61,390 bases of DNA from assembly GCA_008802785.1 (NCBI GenBank), contig VUYT01000056.1, positions 1 to 61,390 on the forward strand. The letters run 5' to 3'. The stretch is from Symmetrospora coprosmae. Lineage: Eukaryota; Basidiomycota; Cystobasidiomycetes; Symmetrosporaceae. Position numbers and translations under genes: made by a program. This document shows positions 11,039 to 22,008 of the stretch, in pieces (within the stretch, counting starts at the first letter, position 1; every line of letters begins with the position of its first letter). The notes beneath the pieces are model-generated. The model had not been told where the DNA came from, did not search any database, and saw only the letters and a program-made list of their open reading frames with translations.

Positions 11039-11838
11039 CAACGCTGAGACACGGGGGCTCTGGCAGTCCAGTCCCATACACGCTGCCCAGCAACCATCCA
11101 CCGCCCAGGTCCGAAGGAAGCGCCTCGCCTAGGCCGTTCGTCCGCTCTTTTGATCCTCGGACAAGCCCGTCAGCCTTTTCGCCTATTCGGACACCGCTTG
11201 GCAGTGACTACCGTCGTCGCCCACAAGCGGGACTCGCGACTGGGCGCGGCGGAAGCACCGGCAACATGGCTCCAGTCGCGTCGCTGCAAGGCTTGCCACC
11301 CCGCCAGCCCGTCCTCCCCATCTCGTCGCCAGGCGGATCGACCAGCTCTCGCGCTGCGACAAAGACTTTCAGCGGTGTCTCTCCTCAGGCCAGCAACGCG
11401 CCTGTCGTCGCTAATGCTTCCGGGGCTCCCTCTCATGTCCAGGGAAGACAGTGGGCTCCGAGGAGTACAGGCTCGTACCTCCGACCTGGAGAAACGCTCT
11501 CCAAGGACAGCACTCACTATATGAGAGTCTTACGCTCTGCCGAGGACCGACACGGTGTATACAGGTGCGCGTTACTTCGAGGTGGGGACCGAGAATTCCG
11601 AGGCTGACAGTGAGCTTCGCCTGTAGGTGCAAGCGGTGGTATGTCGAGTTCGTCAGGCTTGCAGCGTTTCGCACTGACTCGAGGTGAACTCAGTTTCGAG
11701 AGGGATCCAAACGGACGCAATGTGGCAACCGGCAACAGTGTACGGTTTGCACGGCACCTTGAGACGCACAGCGGTGCTTTCCACCGCGTCCGCGGTCCGA
11801 ACAGTGAGCAGCTCGTCAACCTATCGAAAGATGACCCC
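11039..11838 (+). CDS. Zinc-knuckle (BED-like) protein, unit A, partial model
   Basis: Three exons are supported: 11039-11564, 11627-11638 and 11694-11838. Exon 1 encodes a Pro/Ser-rich stretch followed by the motif WAPRSTGSYLRPGETLS. The middle exon is only 12 nt and encodes the zinc knuckle CKRC, split at the second Cys codon. The third exon supplies FERDPNG, then HLETH. Together they make a C-x2-C / H-x3-H arrangement like a BED or C2H2 finger. Both introns have GT-AG ends, and the upstream one has a CTGAC branch site. The start and end are not resolved: exon 1 begins in phase 1 and needs an upstream exon. Unit B downstream has the same motif order and the same microexon, so the two are related by duplication. 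The function is unknown; DNA or RNA binding is an inference from the finger alone. Confidence 0.5.
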
Positions 11839-12908
11839 GTACGTGCGCTGACCCATATTCCTGGCCCGTCCATGGTCGGTCAGAGTGATAGACGAATTCC
11901 GGCACTCCTCGCATACATTTCGTTAGACATCCTATCCTTCCCCGTTGCTTTCCCCTTAGTCTGCCCACGTGAGGTGACCATTGCACGCAGGCAAAGACTG
12001 ACGGGCAGGCACGGACAATGTTCGGGTAATACTGACTGGCAGGTTTCCCTCACAAACATTTTGACATATTTGCGTGTGGAACGAAGGTCGTGCATGATCC
12101 CGACTGATCGACCGTAAGACTTACCGCAACTGGCTCACTCCAGCCGCCCATGCAACACGGCCCGCCGAAGTACAGACGCTCGCTGGTTATGTCACTACAA
12201 GCTTGGAGGAGAGGCCAGAAAGGATACGCATGACGACAGCAGCTCCGCAGCCTGTGATCGCCGCTACACTTGTACGGGCTGGCTACAACGATGGGCCCAG
12301 ATGAGGCTCTGACTCCTCATAAGCTGTGACCACCGACGCCGACAAAGGGAACGAGCTGGCTACGGTACGGCACGATCCATCAGACCCGCCGTGGAGCAGC
12401 TGACCTCCCTTTGACAGACAGTGGATGCAAGACCCCAAATCCCTCCTCCACGCGTGTATTTGCCACCAACGGGGAGCCATGTGCGCCGCCTCAACCGCCA
12501 AACATACTCGCCCGTATCTGCGCACAGCCCAGTGGTAACCTCAGGTGACCTCGGCAGTAGGCGCTGCTGTCAATGTATGAGCTCACTCGCACGTCCGAAT
12601 GCCTCTCTCCTCTCCTCCCATCACGGTACCAATAGAAGCCCCTTCTTGCTAAGCGCACCCTACAGGCATCAAGGTAACATGTCATTGCCACCTCAGCCCC
12701 GGTACAGATGCACAGTGTGGTGAGCATGCAGAGTATACAATATTGGGAGGCTCAAACACACCTGAGCTCTTCGGAACTTGCCGAACAGCGGGGCAGGATT
12801 CGACGAGCCAACTTCGCATAAGCACAAAAAGGAAGACATTCGGTGAGCAGTTCGCTCCCGCGACGTCTTGTCGGCGTGGGGTGCAGTGACACTGATGGCG
12901 ACGAGCAG
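11839..12908. other. Region between zinc-knuckle units
   Basis: Several short open stretches lie here (for example around 12050-12120 and 12420-12535) that could be exons of unit A's tail or unit B's head. No splice path closed in phase, so nothing is called. Confidence 0.3.
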
Positions 12909-13563
12909 ACCGTTTCACCCACAGCTTCCGAGCCCGGCCGTGCGTCCGGATTTTGTCCCTGATCTGCCTCAGCGAGTACCTTTTGTCAGGGGTGCTCCCG
13001 CGGGATCCGCAACATGGGCGCCCAGACCGGACGGAGACTACATCAGGGACGGCGAACGTCTGACCAACAGTACCTTCCAACACTATCTCATGCTGAAAGT
13101 TCCAATAGCAAACGGAGAATTGTCCAGAGTGAGGTACAGGTATGTCAGGATTGCGAAACTGCCAGGCAGGCCCTCAGAGCTGACTGGAGCTGATTGAACA
13201 CACTCCCGAATGTACAGGTGCAAGCGCTGGTGTGTTGCGCCCCTTGTCCGCACATGATATCACCGGGCTGACACGTCGAACTACAGCTTCGAGTTTGACT
13301 CCGGCACTGGCGCCGCCAATATAGCAGCAACCAACCCGCAGAATTTCATGACCCACCTAAGGAACGCTCACGGTCTCGCCAACCCACAGGAACCGGTAAG
13401 GCCCTGCTATTGTCACTCGGAGAATAAGCCATCGAACAACATGATCTTCTAGACTGATGCGGTACCTCCTCCTTGCTCAGGCTCGCGCAAGGAGCAATTC
13501 TCCCAGTCGCACATACGTCGTTCACGGTGTCACCTTGCAGTATCCCTCTCCGCCTCGCAATAG
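12909..13563 (+). CDS. Zinc-knuckle (BED-like) protein, unit B, partial model
   Basis: Exons 12909-13139, 13218-13229, 13287-13395 and 13453-13563 (stop TAG). The order repeats unit A: WAPRPDGDYIRDGERLT, a 12-nt exon coding CKRC, then FEFDSGTGAANIA and the closing HLRNAH. This makes a C-x2-C...H-x4-H finger. The final exon adds a short Ser/Arg-rich tail. The two units agree in motif spacing and intron positions but differ in most residues, so the duplication is not recent. The 5' end is unresolved. It may be a second gene or the second half of one gene with unit A. Confidence 0.5.
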
Positions 13564-13754
13564 CCCACAGCGATGAGCACGCGCCGTTGAATGTCGATTG
13601 TCGCGATCGTGCAATTTGGCAGTCCGCTGACATGGATAATTGTCCTAATGCACAGCTGGCTGCTGGACGCTGACCACATGCAGAGTAGTACCGGAAACTT
13701 CTTTAGATATCCTCGCATTGAGCATCGCGTGGACAGATGATCTCGCAGAGTTGT

Positions 13755-14915
13755 TCACGCAAAACCATACTTCCTTTTTGCCCCATTCTTGACTACATCC
13801 GGCAGCAGGACCATTGCGAGCTTGCTGATCCACCAGTAGCTTTTCGGCAGCCAGACCTCATCCTCCTGGTTGCGTATCGCCTCGTCCACCTGCTCGGCGA
13901 CATAGCTTGCCGACATTGCTTTCCTCTCGCTTGTGCTAGCGTGTGCGGTCGCCGGAGCGTCCAGTGCGCTGCTGCGGAGGCCCGTGTCGATGCTCGCGGG
14001 ATGCACGAGCGTGATGCCTATCCGGCGTTTCTCTTCGGGTGCAGCAGAGACGACAAGGCTCTCCAGCTCGATGCGCATGCTCCGAAGCAGCATGCTGAGG
14101 GCTGCCTTGTGCGCTGCGTAGATGGCTCGGGTGGGTGCGGGAATCTCGGCGGCCACGCTCGAGAGGACTGCGAGGCGTGGCGCAGGTGACGCGAGGAGGA
14201 GCTGCAGGAAGGCAGGGACGAGCAGCAGGGAAGGCAGGACGTTGGCGTTGTAGGATGCCGTCGCAAGGCTGGCGAGTCGGTCGAGTGCGGCAGCAGAGGC
14301 GTTTTGCGAGGCAACGACGATACTAGGCGCATCTGGCTGTGTTTGACCCGTGACGCAGAGGACTGGCTGAACTGTAAGGGCGCCAGCGCTGTGAGTGCGG
14401 TACAGTGGATGTGGCATCAGAGTGGTCGATGCGTGCCGACGGGCGAAATCGTTTCGCTTCACGCACCAGACGATGATGGTATCGACGCGGTCCCACCGCT
14501 TTGCGACTTCTTCCGCGAGCCTGACTACATCTTCCGGCTTTGTCATGTCGGTCTGAGTAAAAGCAATGTCGACATGTCGCTGCTCTCCTGTGCTGTTTCC
14601 ACCGAACATGTCATGGTCGAGCGGCCTTCGGGCGACGAGGTGGAGACTGACGCTTCTCCCCGAACGAGCATATCGGACGGCGAGCTCCTTGCCGACGCCG
14701 GAGGATGCGCCAATGACGAGGATGTGCTCGTGTGTGAGGTTGCGCGTATTGGATCGCCTTCTGCGCAGGACGCCAGCGACCAAGGCCAGGGCAGCAGCTC
14801 CTGCTCCTGCTCCTGCTGCTGCCGCTGCGGCTGGACGGAACTGCGATGCTGCGACGCGATAGGCGACGGCTGCGACGAGGACCACCGCCGCTGCACTGCC
14901 CAGACTGCGCTGCAT
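13755..14915 (-). CDS. Membrane-anchored short-chain dehydrogenase/reductase
   Basis: Two exons (14915-14467 and 14388-13755) give 360 aa. An N-terminal hydrophobic, Ala-rich region suggests a membrane anchor. The Rossmann fold begins HILVIGASSGVGKELA, with the glycine pattern of classical SDRs. The intron falls so that splicing restores the CAGAL motif, equivalent to NNAG. The catalytic signature is SSVAAE followed by YAAHKAAL, giving Ser, Tyr and Lys. The C-terminus (YWWISKLAMVLLPDVVKN) may bind membrane. The layout resembles 3-ketosphinganine reductase and 11-beta-HSD-like SDRs, but the substrate cannot be told from sequence. It is divergent from the polymerase delta gene, with ATGs about 150 bp apart. 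Confidence 0.85.
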   Translation of the reverse strand: MQRSLGSAAAVVLVAAVAYRVAASQFRPAAAAAAGAGAGAAALALVAGVLRRRRSNTRNLTHEHILVIGASSGVGKELAVRYARSGRSVSLHLVARRPLDHDMFGGNSTGEQRHVDIAFTQTDMTKPEDVVRLAEEVAKRWDRVDTIIVWCVKRNDFARRHASTTLMPHPLYRTHSAGALTVQPVLCVTGQTQPDAPSIVVASQNASAAALDRLASLATASYNANVLPSLLLVPAFLQLLLASPAPRLAVLSSVAAEIPAPTRAIYAAHKAALSMLLRSMRIELESLVVSAAPEEKRRIGITLVHPASIDTGLRSSALDAPATAHASTSERKAMSASYVAEQVDEAIRNQEDEVWLPKSYWWISKLAMVLLPDVVKNGAKRKYGFA

Positions 14916-15066
14916 CACGGCGTATCCATACTTTACGTATGTATTATGGAGGTTGGCAATGAAGAAAGAGGCGTCGCTCGCGCTCTCGTCCCCTCGTTGC
15001 AGCTTTGCGTCTCTCCAACCTTGGACGCAGGCACAGAGAGCAAGCAGAGAGGAGGAGCGAGCCAGC

Positions 15067-17168
15067 ATGGACATTGAGTGCGTCCGTCGAGGTTGCGGCC
15101 ATCCCAGAGGAGCGCCATCTGACGCTGTCCTGTCCCGTCCGTGCTCGCAGCCCGTCCACCTCCTCCTCGTCGCGGTTGACGCGCCTGGACGCCAGTTACG
15201 ACCCATTGCAGCCTCTGCAGGACAACTTTGTCATTGAGAAGGTCAAGAATGCTGCTGCGGGGACAACCGCATTCAGAAACCAGTATGCCTCAATCTACTT
15301 TTCCAGGCTCATGGCATTGAAGAAGCGCGTCAGGGAGAATGCAGAACGAAAGTGGAAAGATGTCGGTGCGTGCGGGCTCTCGGGCAGGCGAGAGCGGACA
15401 ACGCGCTTGATACGAGACTGATAGGCGCCTGTCGCTTCTCGCTGCTTTGCTATCTTCCGGCTCCTCCCTCTTACGGCAACTCGCGCGCGCCTGAATGGCT
15501 TTCTCATTGCACGACAGCCCGCAAGAACCCGACCTCGAGCAAGTCACAACGAGTTCTCGATATCAAGCCGGGGTCCCTCTGCTTCGTCGTCGGGACGGTA
15601 TACCTCGAGATGCGGTTGAAGCCGAACATCCTGGAAGACATCGGTCGGGAGGTGGGTCTCTCGCCTATACAACCAGCGATCTGTCGAGCTGTAGGCAGAC
15701 TCACGAAACCCCTCCCACATCCGCTCCTCCCGCTCACAGCAACACATTGCAGTGCCGCCGCCACGGCAAAAATTCCTGTCTGACGACGATGAATTCATGC
15801 TCGAAGACGAGTCTGGGCGCGTGCGCCTCGTAGGACAGGTCATCGAGGACCGCAAATTCCCTCTTGTGACGGGTGGGCTCCCTTCCCTGTTCGAAACGCC
15901 CACACATCATTCCTAGCTTACCCTGCTCTTTTTCTCCTTCGCAGGCGTCATTGCCGCCGTCCTGGGCGCAGAGAACCAGTCTGGAGACTTCGAGGTCGTC
16001 GACATGTGCTTTGCAGGCTTGCCGCCGCAGCCGAGCTCGTCGCGCGCGTCTTCCGCGAAGGGCAAAGGGGGCGCGCGAATCCCAGATGACGAGGCGGAGA
16101 ATGACGACGACGAGACGGGCGGAACGGCGAATGGGGCAGGCGCAGACACGGGCTCGGACCCGTACGTGGCGATCCTCAGCGGGCTGGAGCTAGGGACAAA
16201 CGAGCAGGCGTCGGATTACCGGACGGGCCTGCTGGCTGAATGGCTATTGGGGGAAGTGGGCAGCGAAGAAGTGCGCCTTTTCCCAGTCTGATCACCATCC
16301 CAGGTGGTCGAGCGGCCGACGAGCTTTTCTCCGTGTCTACAGGAGCGCAAACAAGCATCGCAGATCGTCCGCGTCGTCCTGGCTGGCAACAGCATGAAGC
16401 AGCCGATCAAGACCGCATCCGTCGACACGGCGGGCAGCAGCCTCGGGGCTGGCACGGGCGACAAAAAGCCGAAAAAAGTGTACGGATACGACTCGTCGAC
16501 GTACTCTGCGGCGCCGACGGCGCAGCTCGACAATTTCCTCGCAGAGGTCCTCGAGACGGTCGACGTCGACCTCATGTGTGGCGCTCTGGACCCTGTGGGA
16601 ATCACGCTGCCTCAACAAGCTCTGCACGAATCGCTCCTCCCGACTGCTGGCAAGTTCGAGGGGTTCAAGCGGACCACCAACCCGTGCTGGTTCGAGGTGG
16701 CGGGGAGGAGGTGCGCCCGAACCCTCGCAGCCGAGATGTGCCATCACGGTAATCGCTGACTCGGCAGTCTACACGTCGCCCCGTTCCCGCTGGTGCAGCT
16801 TCCTAGGCACATCCGGACAGAACGTGGACGACATCTTCAAGTACCTCGAGTCAGACTCGCGGCTGACGATGGCGTGCGCCTCGCTCGAATGGTCCCATAT
16901 GGCGCCCACGGCGCCCGACACGCTCTTCTGCTACCCGTTCCAGGACCGAGACCCGTTCATCCTGACGCGCACCCCCGAGGTCTACTTCGTCGGCAACCAG
17001 CCCGTCTACGAGAGCCGCGTCGTTGAGAGCGAGCGCGACAATGGCGAGGGCGCGGGCGCCAGTAAGGTTAGGTGCAGGGTGGTCCTCGTGCCCCGCTTCG
17101 CGCAAACGGGGGAAGTCGTGCTGCTGAACTGCAGGACTCTCGAGACCAAGGTCGTCCGATTCGAGTGA
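15067..17168 (+). CDS. POL31: DNA polymerase delta subunit 2 (B-subunit family)
   Basis: Exons: in-frame coding through 15365, then 15518-15651, 15740-15872, 15945-16270, 16343-16710 and 16799-17168. These close in phase to a stop at 17168. Recognisable segments are ASYDPLQPL, QYASIYFSRL, RVLDIKPG, MLEDESGRVRLVG (the OB-fold), GVIAAVLG, DVDLMCGALDP and GTSGQNVDDI in the inactive calcineurin-like phosphoesterase domain, and HMAPTAPDTL near the end. The protein is the structural second subunit of replicative polymerase delta in the nucleus. The 5' end is uncertain: the first coding block has no in-frame ATG, so a short upstream exon must exist. The start given is the nearest ATG, which would need an intron that I could not phase. 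A Gly/Asp-rich insert of about 35 residues lies between the OB and phosphoesterase parts. Confidence 0.88.
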
Positions 17169-17516
17169 AGGCGCGAGACGAGCGGTGCCGACAGGGTGCT
17201 CGAGGTCGATACTGTTGTTGCTACTATGCCATACGATGAGCAAGCGAGAAAAGTGCTCTGCAATCCTCCCCTGCCGCTGCCGGTTGAAGCAGGGCCTCCC
17301 CAACTGGGCCTCCAAGCTACAAGCGGTGACTTTCCGCATTCTCCCCAAACGATACTCGCACATCACACCATTGACTGCGTGCCTCAATAAAGACGCACAG
17401 ACTGAAACGGACTGACGCTCTTCATCTCAAAGACATACCCTGCACACCATTACGCTCGCTCCCGTACCTCCTGCCCTATTCCGACACTTTACAGTCCGAA
17501 TCTCACCTGCCTACCA
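17169..17516. other. Convergent 3' intergenic region
   Basis: Lies between the stop of POL31 (+) and the stop of the vWA gene (-). AT content is higher than in the flanks, as expected for 3' UTRs. No gene seen. Confidence 0.5.
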
Positions 17517-18952
17517 TCAGTGCGATTGCGCATCGATCCGCCTGTTGATGGCTCCTAGACAGGCTTGTCTGCGGGGTGTACGGCCAATGGTCAGCCTCGA
17601 GAGTCAACGATCTGTCGCCTGCGTCAGAGTCGGACACCGACATGATGAAGTCGCTGCTGAGCGTTCCGCGGTACTCGACCGTGTCGACAATGTCTCGGAC
17701 GCCATGTCGGGCCTTGAGATCGTCGTCCAGCTCCCGCAAGAAGGCCGTCGCGTCTGGGTCTTGCCCTATCTGAAGGAATCTAGGCAGGCTCAAGGTGTCA
17801 GCTTTTTCACTGCGCATGGGTTTCACGCTGATCTGACGCACTGGATGCCCAGCTGGAAGGGTGGAGCCCGGATGTCGTCGAGTCTGCCGGCCATCTCGAC
17901 AACTCTGCGACGAGCATCCTGCATCAGCTCCAAGCCCAGTTGCAATTGTTGGACTGACAGAACCCACACATCCAGCAATGTGTCCGGATCGTCGGCCCGG
18001 CCGTCGGTGATGCACAAGAGAACCTGAGCATGTCCAGCTTCAGTCTGGTCCAATGCAGTGCAGTGAGCCACGAGACGTGGCGTTGCTCACCAAGGGCTTC
18101 GGCAGCTGCCGCCGTGCATGCTTTGCGTCCTCGACCCTCTCAATGTATGGGCGGACGAGGTCATCGAGCCTGTACGCCGTGGGCGTGCTGCCTCGCGGGC
18201 GGACCTCGTCAAAGAGGGCTCTGACCGTGCTGGCTGATGTGCAGCCTTCTAACTGCCGCTCGCTGTTCAGGAAGAAGATGTCAATGCCGTCCTTGTCGAA
18301 CGCGATGCTGAAAACAGAGATCGATGAGTATAGGGAGGACCTGCACCTGTGTGAGAAGGACGAGCGCACCTCTTGCTCACGACGCCGACGAGCGCTTCCT
18401 TCGCCTGCTGCCAGAGCGGACCCATGCTCCCCGAATCGTCGACGAGGTAGACGATGTCATACTTGCTGAGGATGCGGAGCAGGTTCCTGCGATAATTGCG
18501 TGCGTCAGCATGGCTGGCTGTTTAGGCTGTGCTGTCCCCTTCGCTCACTCTTGATTAGCCGGAGAGTCGGATGCCACATCGTCTTGCTGAAGGGAAGGCA
18601 GGGGTAGACTGGAGCGAGGTGCTACTCGAGCTGAACGAGCAGCGTCCAGACCGGGTACGGATGCATATGGCGGCGGAGGAGGCGATCTATGCTCGCTCTG
18701 CGGGGAAGACGTAGGTCCGAGCGTGGCTCTGCGAGGTTCTGTAGACTGCGGAGAGGACGCCACTCTGTACGTGCGAGCTCCGTCGTGGGTTGCCCTTCGC
18801 ATCGGCTGCTGCGACCCATTGCCCAGGGTGATGTCGTTGAAGGGCGTGATGAGCCGGGCGGGGTCGTCGAACATCATTTCGTCAGGCGGAGCGGAGCTTG
18901 TTCTGCCGGGGCTTGAGGTCTTGTGTCCCAGGATGCTCGAGAAGCGGCGCAT
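17517..18952 (-). CDS. von Willebrand factor A domain protein
   Basis: Seven exons: 18952-18549, 18486-18370, 18307-18091, 18023-17970, 17918-17842, 17779-17642 and 17568-17517. Phase closes and gives 352 aa. The first ~135 residues are Ser/Pro-rich and probably disordered. The vWA domain follows, with a complete metal-ion-dependent adhesion site: DDSGSM after KYDIVYLV, a Thr in RGSTPTAYRL, and the Asp of ITDGRADD. The closing segment (GIQFLQIGQDPDATAFLREL, then DIVDTVEY and GAINRRID) is typical of the small intracellular vWA proteins of basidiomycetes. The function of this family is not known; Mg-dependent protein binding is likely. No signal peptide or membrane span was seen. Confidence 0.85.
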
Positions 18953-19737
18953 CTCGCGTCGACAGGCTCAAGGCGTAGGTTGGCGAGGAGCAGAGCAACG
19001 CCATGCGCCATCTCCAGGATGGACGCCAGACTGTCCTGACGAGGCGCACCGCCTCGGACTGAACGGCCGTGACGTCGAATCTGACGGCCCGGCGAACATC
19101 AGGGCCGTGTACTGTACCGAGACACGCGGGACAGAGACAAGGGGAGCTTGAGCTGCGGAAGCGGACGTCAGAAGGGCTAACGGAGCATCGGCGACTTGGC
19201 TGAGAGCTCGAGCGGTGTCAGCACGCGTGCTGCCAGCGTCTTACAAAAGTCCCGACTTGCGAAGTCTGCAACCTGCCTCGGCCTCCGCGCAAGTCGGCCT
19301 GTCCTCATCCATTGTGCCTGGCGCAGTAGTGTACGCGCTGCTGGCAACACACAACTGGCACCTCCGAATCTGTCCATGATATTCGGCTGATCAGCGGAGA
19401 GCTGCAGAGAAGTGGCAACTGCGCATGCGCGCGGGTCCGGAGCTCACATGTGGCCCCGGGCGATGCGAACGGCAACGCTCAGAAAGAGGGGGACCAATCA
19501 ACTCGGAGCATGCAGTGATATCCCTGAGCCTCAGGCTTTCATTGTCAAGTACAACCTCCACAACGTGCTCAGGGCGCACATATGAAAGAAGCGACGAGAA
19601 GAGGGCAGTTGATGTTCATGGGATGCGCGTAAAGTGAATGCCAGCCGTGGGGCATTGACTGGACCTTACGCACATCACAGAAACACCAGCTGCCCTCCTC
19701 CTGTGTGACGAATGACCTTTTCAGGTAACGTCAAAGG
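18953..19737. other. Intergenic region, no gene seen
   Basis: Upstream of the vWA gene and downstream of the SMP-like gene (both minus strand). Only short unsupported open frames occur. It presumably holds the vWA promoter. Confidence 0.4.
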
Positions 19738-20028
19738 TCACCCGAGAAGAGGCTCCTTCAAGCCTTGCCTTTGCCGCCGCCGCCACCGCCCGAGGCCTTT
19801 CCTGCCACCAGGCTTCTGGCCACCACCAGCTCCTCCTCCAGCGTTCGCGTTCTTGTCACCAGCGCTCTGTGCGCGCGCGGCAAAGCCGGAGCTGCTCATG
19901 TCCTTGCCGCCGGAGGCCTGGGACGGGCGGGCCCTCAGCCTCTAGAGCCATACTCATGGATGCAGAGAAAGAGTCACCTGGCCGGACTGGATCCTCGATG
20001 CGTCGCCCTGTGTCATTTTGCCCGACAT
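19738..20028 (-). CDS. Small SMP-family (seed-maturation-like) protein
   Basis: Two exons (20028-19978 and 19917-19738) encode 76 aa. The N-terminus MSGKMTQGDASRIQSGQ and the second block KDMSSSGFAARAQSAGDKNA match the short fungal proteins with an SMP motif, which are Gly-rich and hydrophilic. Their role is unclear, though LEA-like stress functions have been suggested. In the chosen frame the tail is Arg-rich (RKGLGRWRRR). The next frame over the same bases would read as a Gly-rich tail ending GKGKA, which is the more usual ending, so a small frame shift or an unseen splice may exist near 19795. The gene is divergent from riboflavin kinase, with 326 bp between the start codons. Confidence 0.7.
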
Positions 20029-20354
20029 TGTGCTTGTGTCAGTGCTGAGATGTGGAGATCGTCGGGCAGGTCGGGCGGTTTGAGTAGTAGGAAGAACTCC
20101 TTGCGGAGGGAAGGAAGGAGAGAGGGAGGGAGGGAGGAGAACGCCAGCCATTTATACCTTCACAAGAGAGCCGCCAGCGTCTCCGCACCCGATGCGAGGG
20201 ATGTCAGCTGGTCTTCCCGTTTCGTTTATGCTTCTGCGCCAGGTCAGGTCAGGTCAGGCGGTGGCAAACCTGCTTACGCGAGGCCAGGCCAGGGTGCGAA
20301 TATGGGGTCAGCCTCGGGTTCATAGACGCACAACGAGCAGCAGCGGCATCCAGC
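20029..20354. promoter_or_regulatory. Bidirectional promoter region with AGGTC repeats
   Basis: Separates the divergent SMP-like and riboflavin kinase starts. It contains a GGGA-rich purine tract at about 20105-20140 and tandem AGGTC units at 20241-20258. No gene is recognised here. Regulatory use of the repeats is not shown by sequence. Confidence 0.35.
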
Positions 20355-21119
20355 ATGGCAGCGTCCTCATCTTCAGCATCATCCAGTGCGAATGTCGCGT
20401 CGTCGTCGTCGTCCTCGTCCTCGTCGTCTGTGCCCATCGCGCTCCAGCATGACCCCCGGCTGGAGCGGCCGAGCATCTGTGGGCCTGACGACGTCGAGCC
20501 GCCGTACCCAATCTACATGAGGGGCCCAGTGCAGCACGGCTTCAAGAGGGGTAGCAAGGATCTCGGGTGTCCGACGGGTGGGCTTGTCTGTGCTTGATCG
20601 TCGTGTCGGGCTAAGCTGGACGCTGAGCGCCATTGCCCGAACGCAGCCAACCTCCCCGAGGACGAGGTCGAGCGCTTCGCAGACAGCTTGGAAACGGGCG
20701 TCCACTACGGCTATGCGCGCGTCCAGCTGGGGCCAGAAGAGAGCGAAAGCGCGTCGAGCGCCGTCCTGCCAATGGTCATGAGCATAGGCTGGAATCCGTA
20801 CTACAAGAACGAGAAGCGGACGGCGGTGAGTCACATCTGGCAGTGACGCGCTGATGGCACTAGCCGCGATCTGACGCTCGCCCATCTCGCCTTATCCATT
20901 CTGCAGGAAGTGCACATCTTGCACCACTTCAGCGAGGACTTCTACGGCAGGGAGATGCGGATAGCCATGCTCGGCTTCATCCGGCCCGAATACAACTACA
21001 CGTCCCTTGAAAGCCTTATCGACGACATAGAGACGGACAAGCGCGTGTCAAAGAACAGCTTGGATCGGCCAGGGTACACAAAGTACCTGCAGGATCCCTT
21101 CTTCGACTGGGAGCGGTAG
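20355..21119 (+). CDS. FMN1: Riboflavin kinase
   Basis: Three exons (20355-20577, 20647-20825, 20907-21119) give 204 aa. The enzyme phosphorylates riboflavin to FMN with ATP. After a Ser-rich N-terminus (~25 residues) come the family signatures [20 protein letters not shown] (with the PTAN ATP/Mg site split by intron 1), [27 protein letters not shown] with the catalytic Glu region, DFYG, and [18 protein letters not shown] at the C-terminus. The length is normal for a stand-alone fungal riboflavin kinase. The ATG is in good context, and the frame is supported to the stop. Confidence 0.93.
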
Positions 21120-21430
21120 GCCAGGATGGCCTCCGCATGTAGCAACAACTTGCAATCAGTGATGACGACACGCCGCACGTTTGACTGAGCCCTACTGAAG
21201 CCCATGTCTCGCTGCTCCGATTGAGCAAGAGCTTGAAACGAATGCAAGCACAGGACTGAATTGCCAGCAACCCGTCTACCGTGACATACAAGCCGGGATA
21301 AGTAGAACTGAGATCCGTGTAGTGTACGGCGAGCTGGGCACAAGGGCACCCAAAACCGACGAACAAGAGCGAGCCTTCGTTCGAGGCGGATTCCGGACTG
21401 CCGGGTCCACAGCTATCAGCTGACGGGATA
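21120..21430. other. Convergent 3' region, no gene seen
   Basis: Lies between riboflavin kinase (+) and the secreted double-psi-barrel-like gene (-). No supported coding sequence. Confidence 0.4.
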
Positions 21431-22008
21431 TCATGAGCAGTACGTGGGATGGGTTACGGGCGAGTTGCATATGCCGGTCCACGAAATCGCCGCGCAGTTC
21501 GATGGGTCGGCAGGCGCCCATCTGACATTCGGGATTGGGTTGAGGGGGTCGATGGCGATCTGTTCGAAGAGCGAGTCGCTGAGATCTATGCCGTCGGAGT
21601 CCGTTCGTTCGTCAACTACGAAAGCATAGCCGAACTTGCTTGGATCGTCTGCCGGCAAGCCGGATCGCATTCAGTGCGGTGCAGGGGGGATCAGCCGATG
21701 CTCAGTACCATCTTGATTCCTACATGGGACGGTACTAGCTTACCGGCGTTGGTGATCATGATGCATTTCGTGCAATCCGTCTCTTCACTGGACATCAGCG
21801 GGATGGAAGCCATCATGGCAAATCCTCCGGTGATTTGCTCAGCCGGCAGAGCGCATTTGCCTTGTGAGGTCAAACTCGTGTCTGTCTCGAAGTTTTGGCG
21901 AGTAGCCTCCCCGGCACCGTCCAATCCCCGTTGTTTGAGCATGCTGACGGGGATGCTGAGGCTTCCACTGACGGCCAATGACAGCGCGATGACAGCGGTG
22001 GCGAGCAT
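21431..22008 (-). CDS. Small secreted double-psi beta-barrel (RlpA/barwin-like) protein, copy A
   Basis: Two exons (22008-21744 and 21648-21431) give 160 aa. It starts with a clear signal peptide (MLATAVIALSLAVSGSL). The mature part has GEATRQNFETD, a Cys in GKCALPAEQI, TGGFAMMASIPL, CTKCIMITNA, FGYAFVVDE, DGIDLSDSLFEQI and a Trp/Cys-rich end (VRWAPADPSNCAAI, CNSPVTHPTYC). This layout fits fungal secreted RlpA-like double-psi barrel proteins, although the usual VVDxCPGC motif is replaced by VVDERTDSDG. The catalytic role is unknown; cell-wall or host-surface action is an inference. It is the paralogue of the neighbouring copy B, with the intron at the same position. Confidence 0.65.

Noticed and set aside
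13755-15206. Upstream extension of the short-chain dehydrogenase to an earlier start
   Set aside because: The extra ~95 residues run into the 5' side of POL31 and have no SDR features; the start at 14915 gives a clean hydrophobic anchor.
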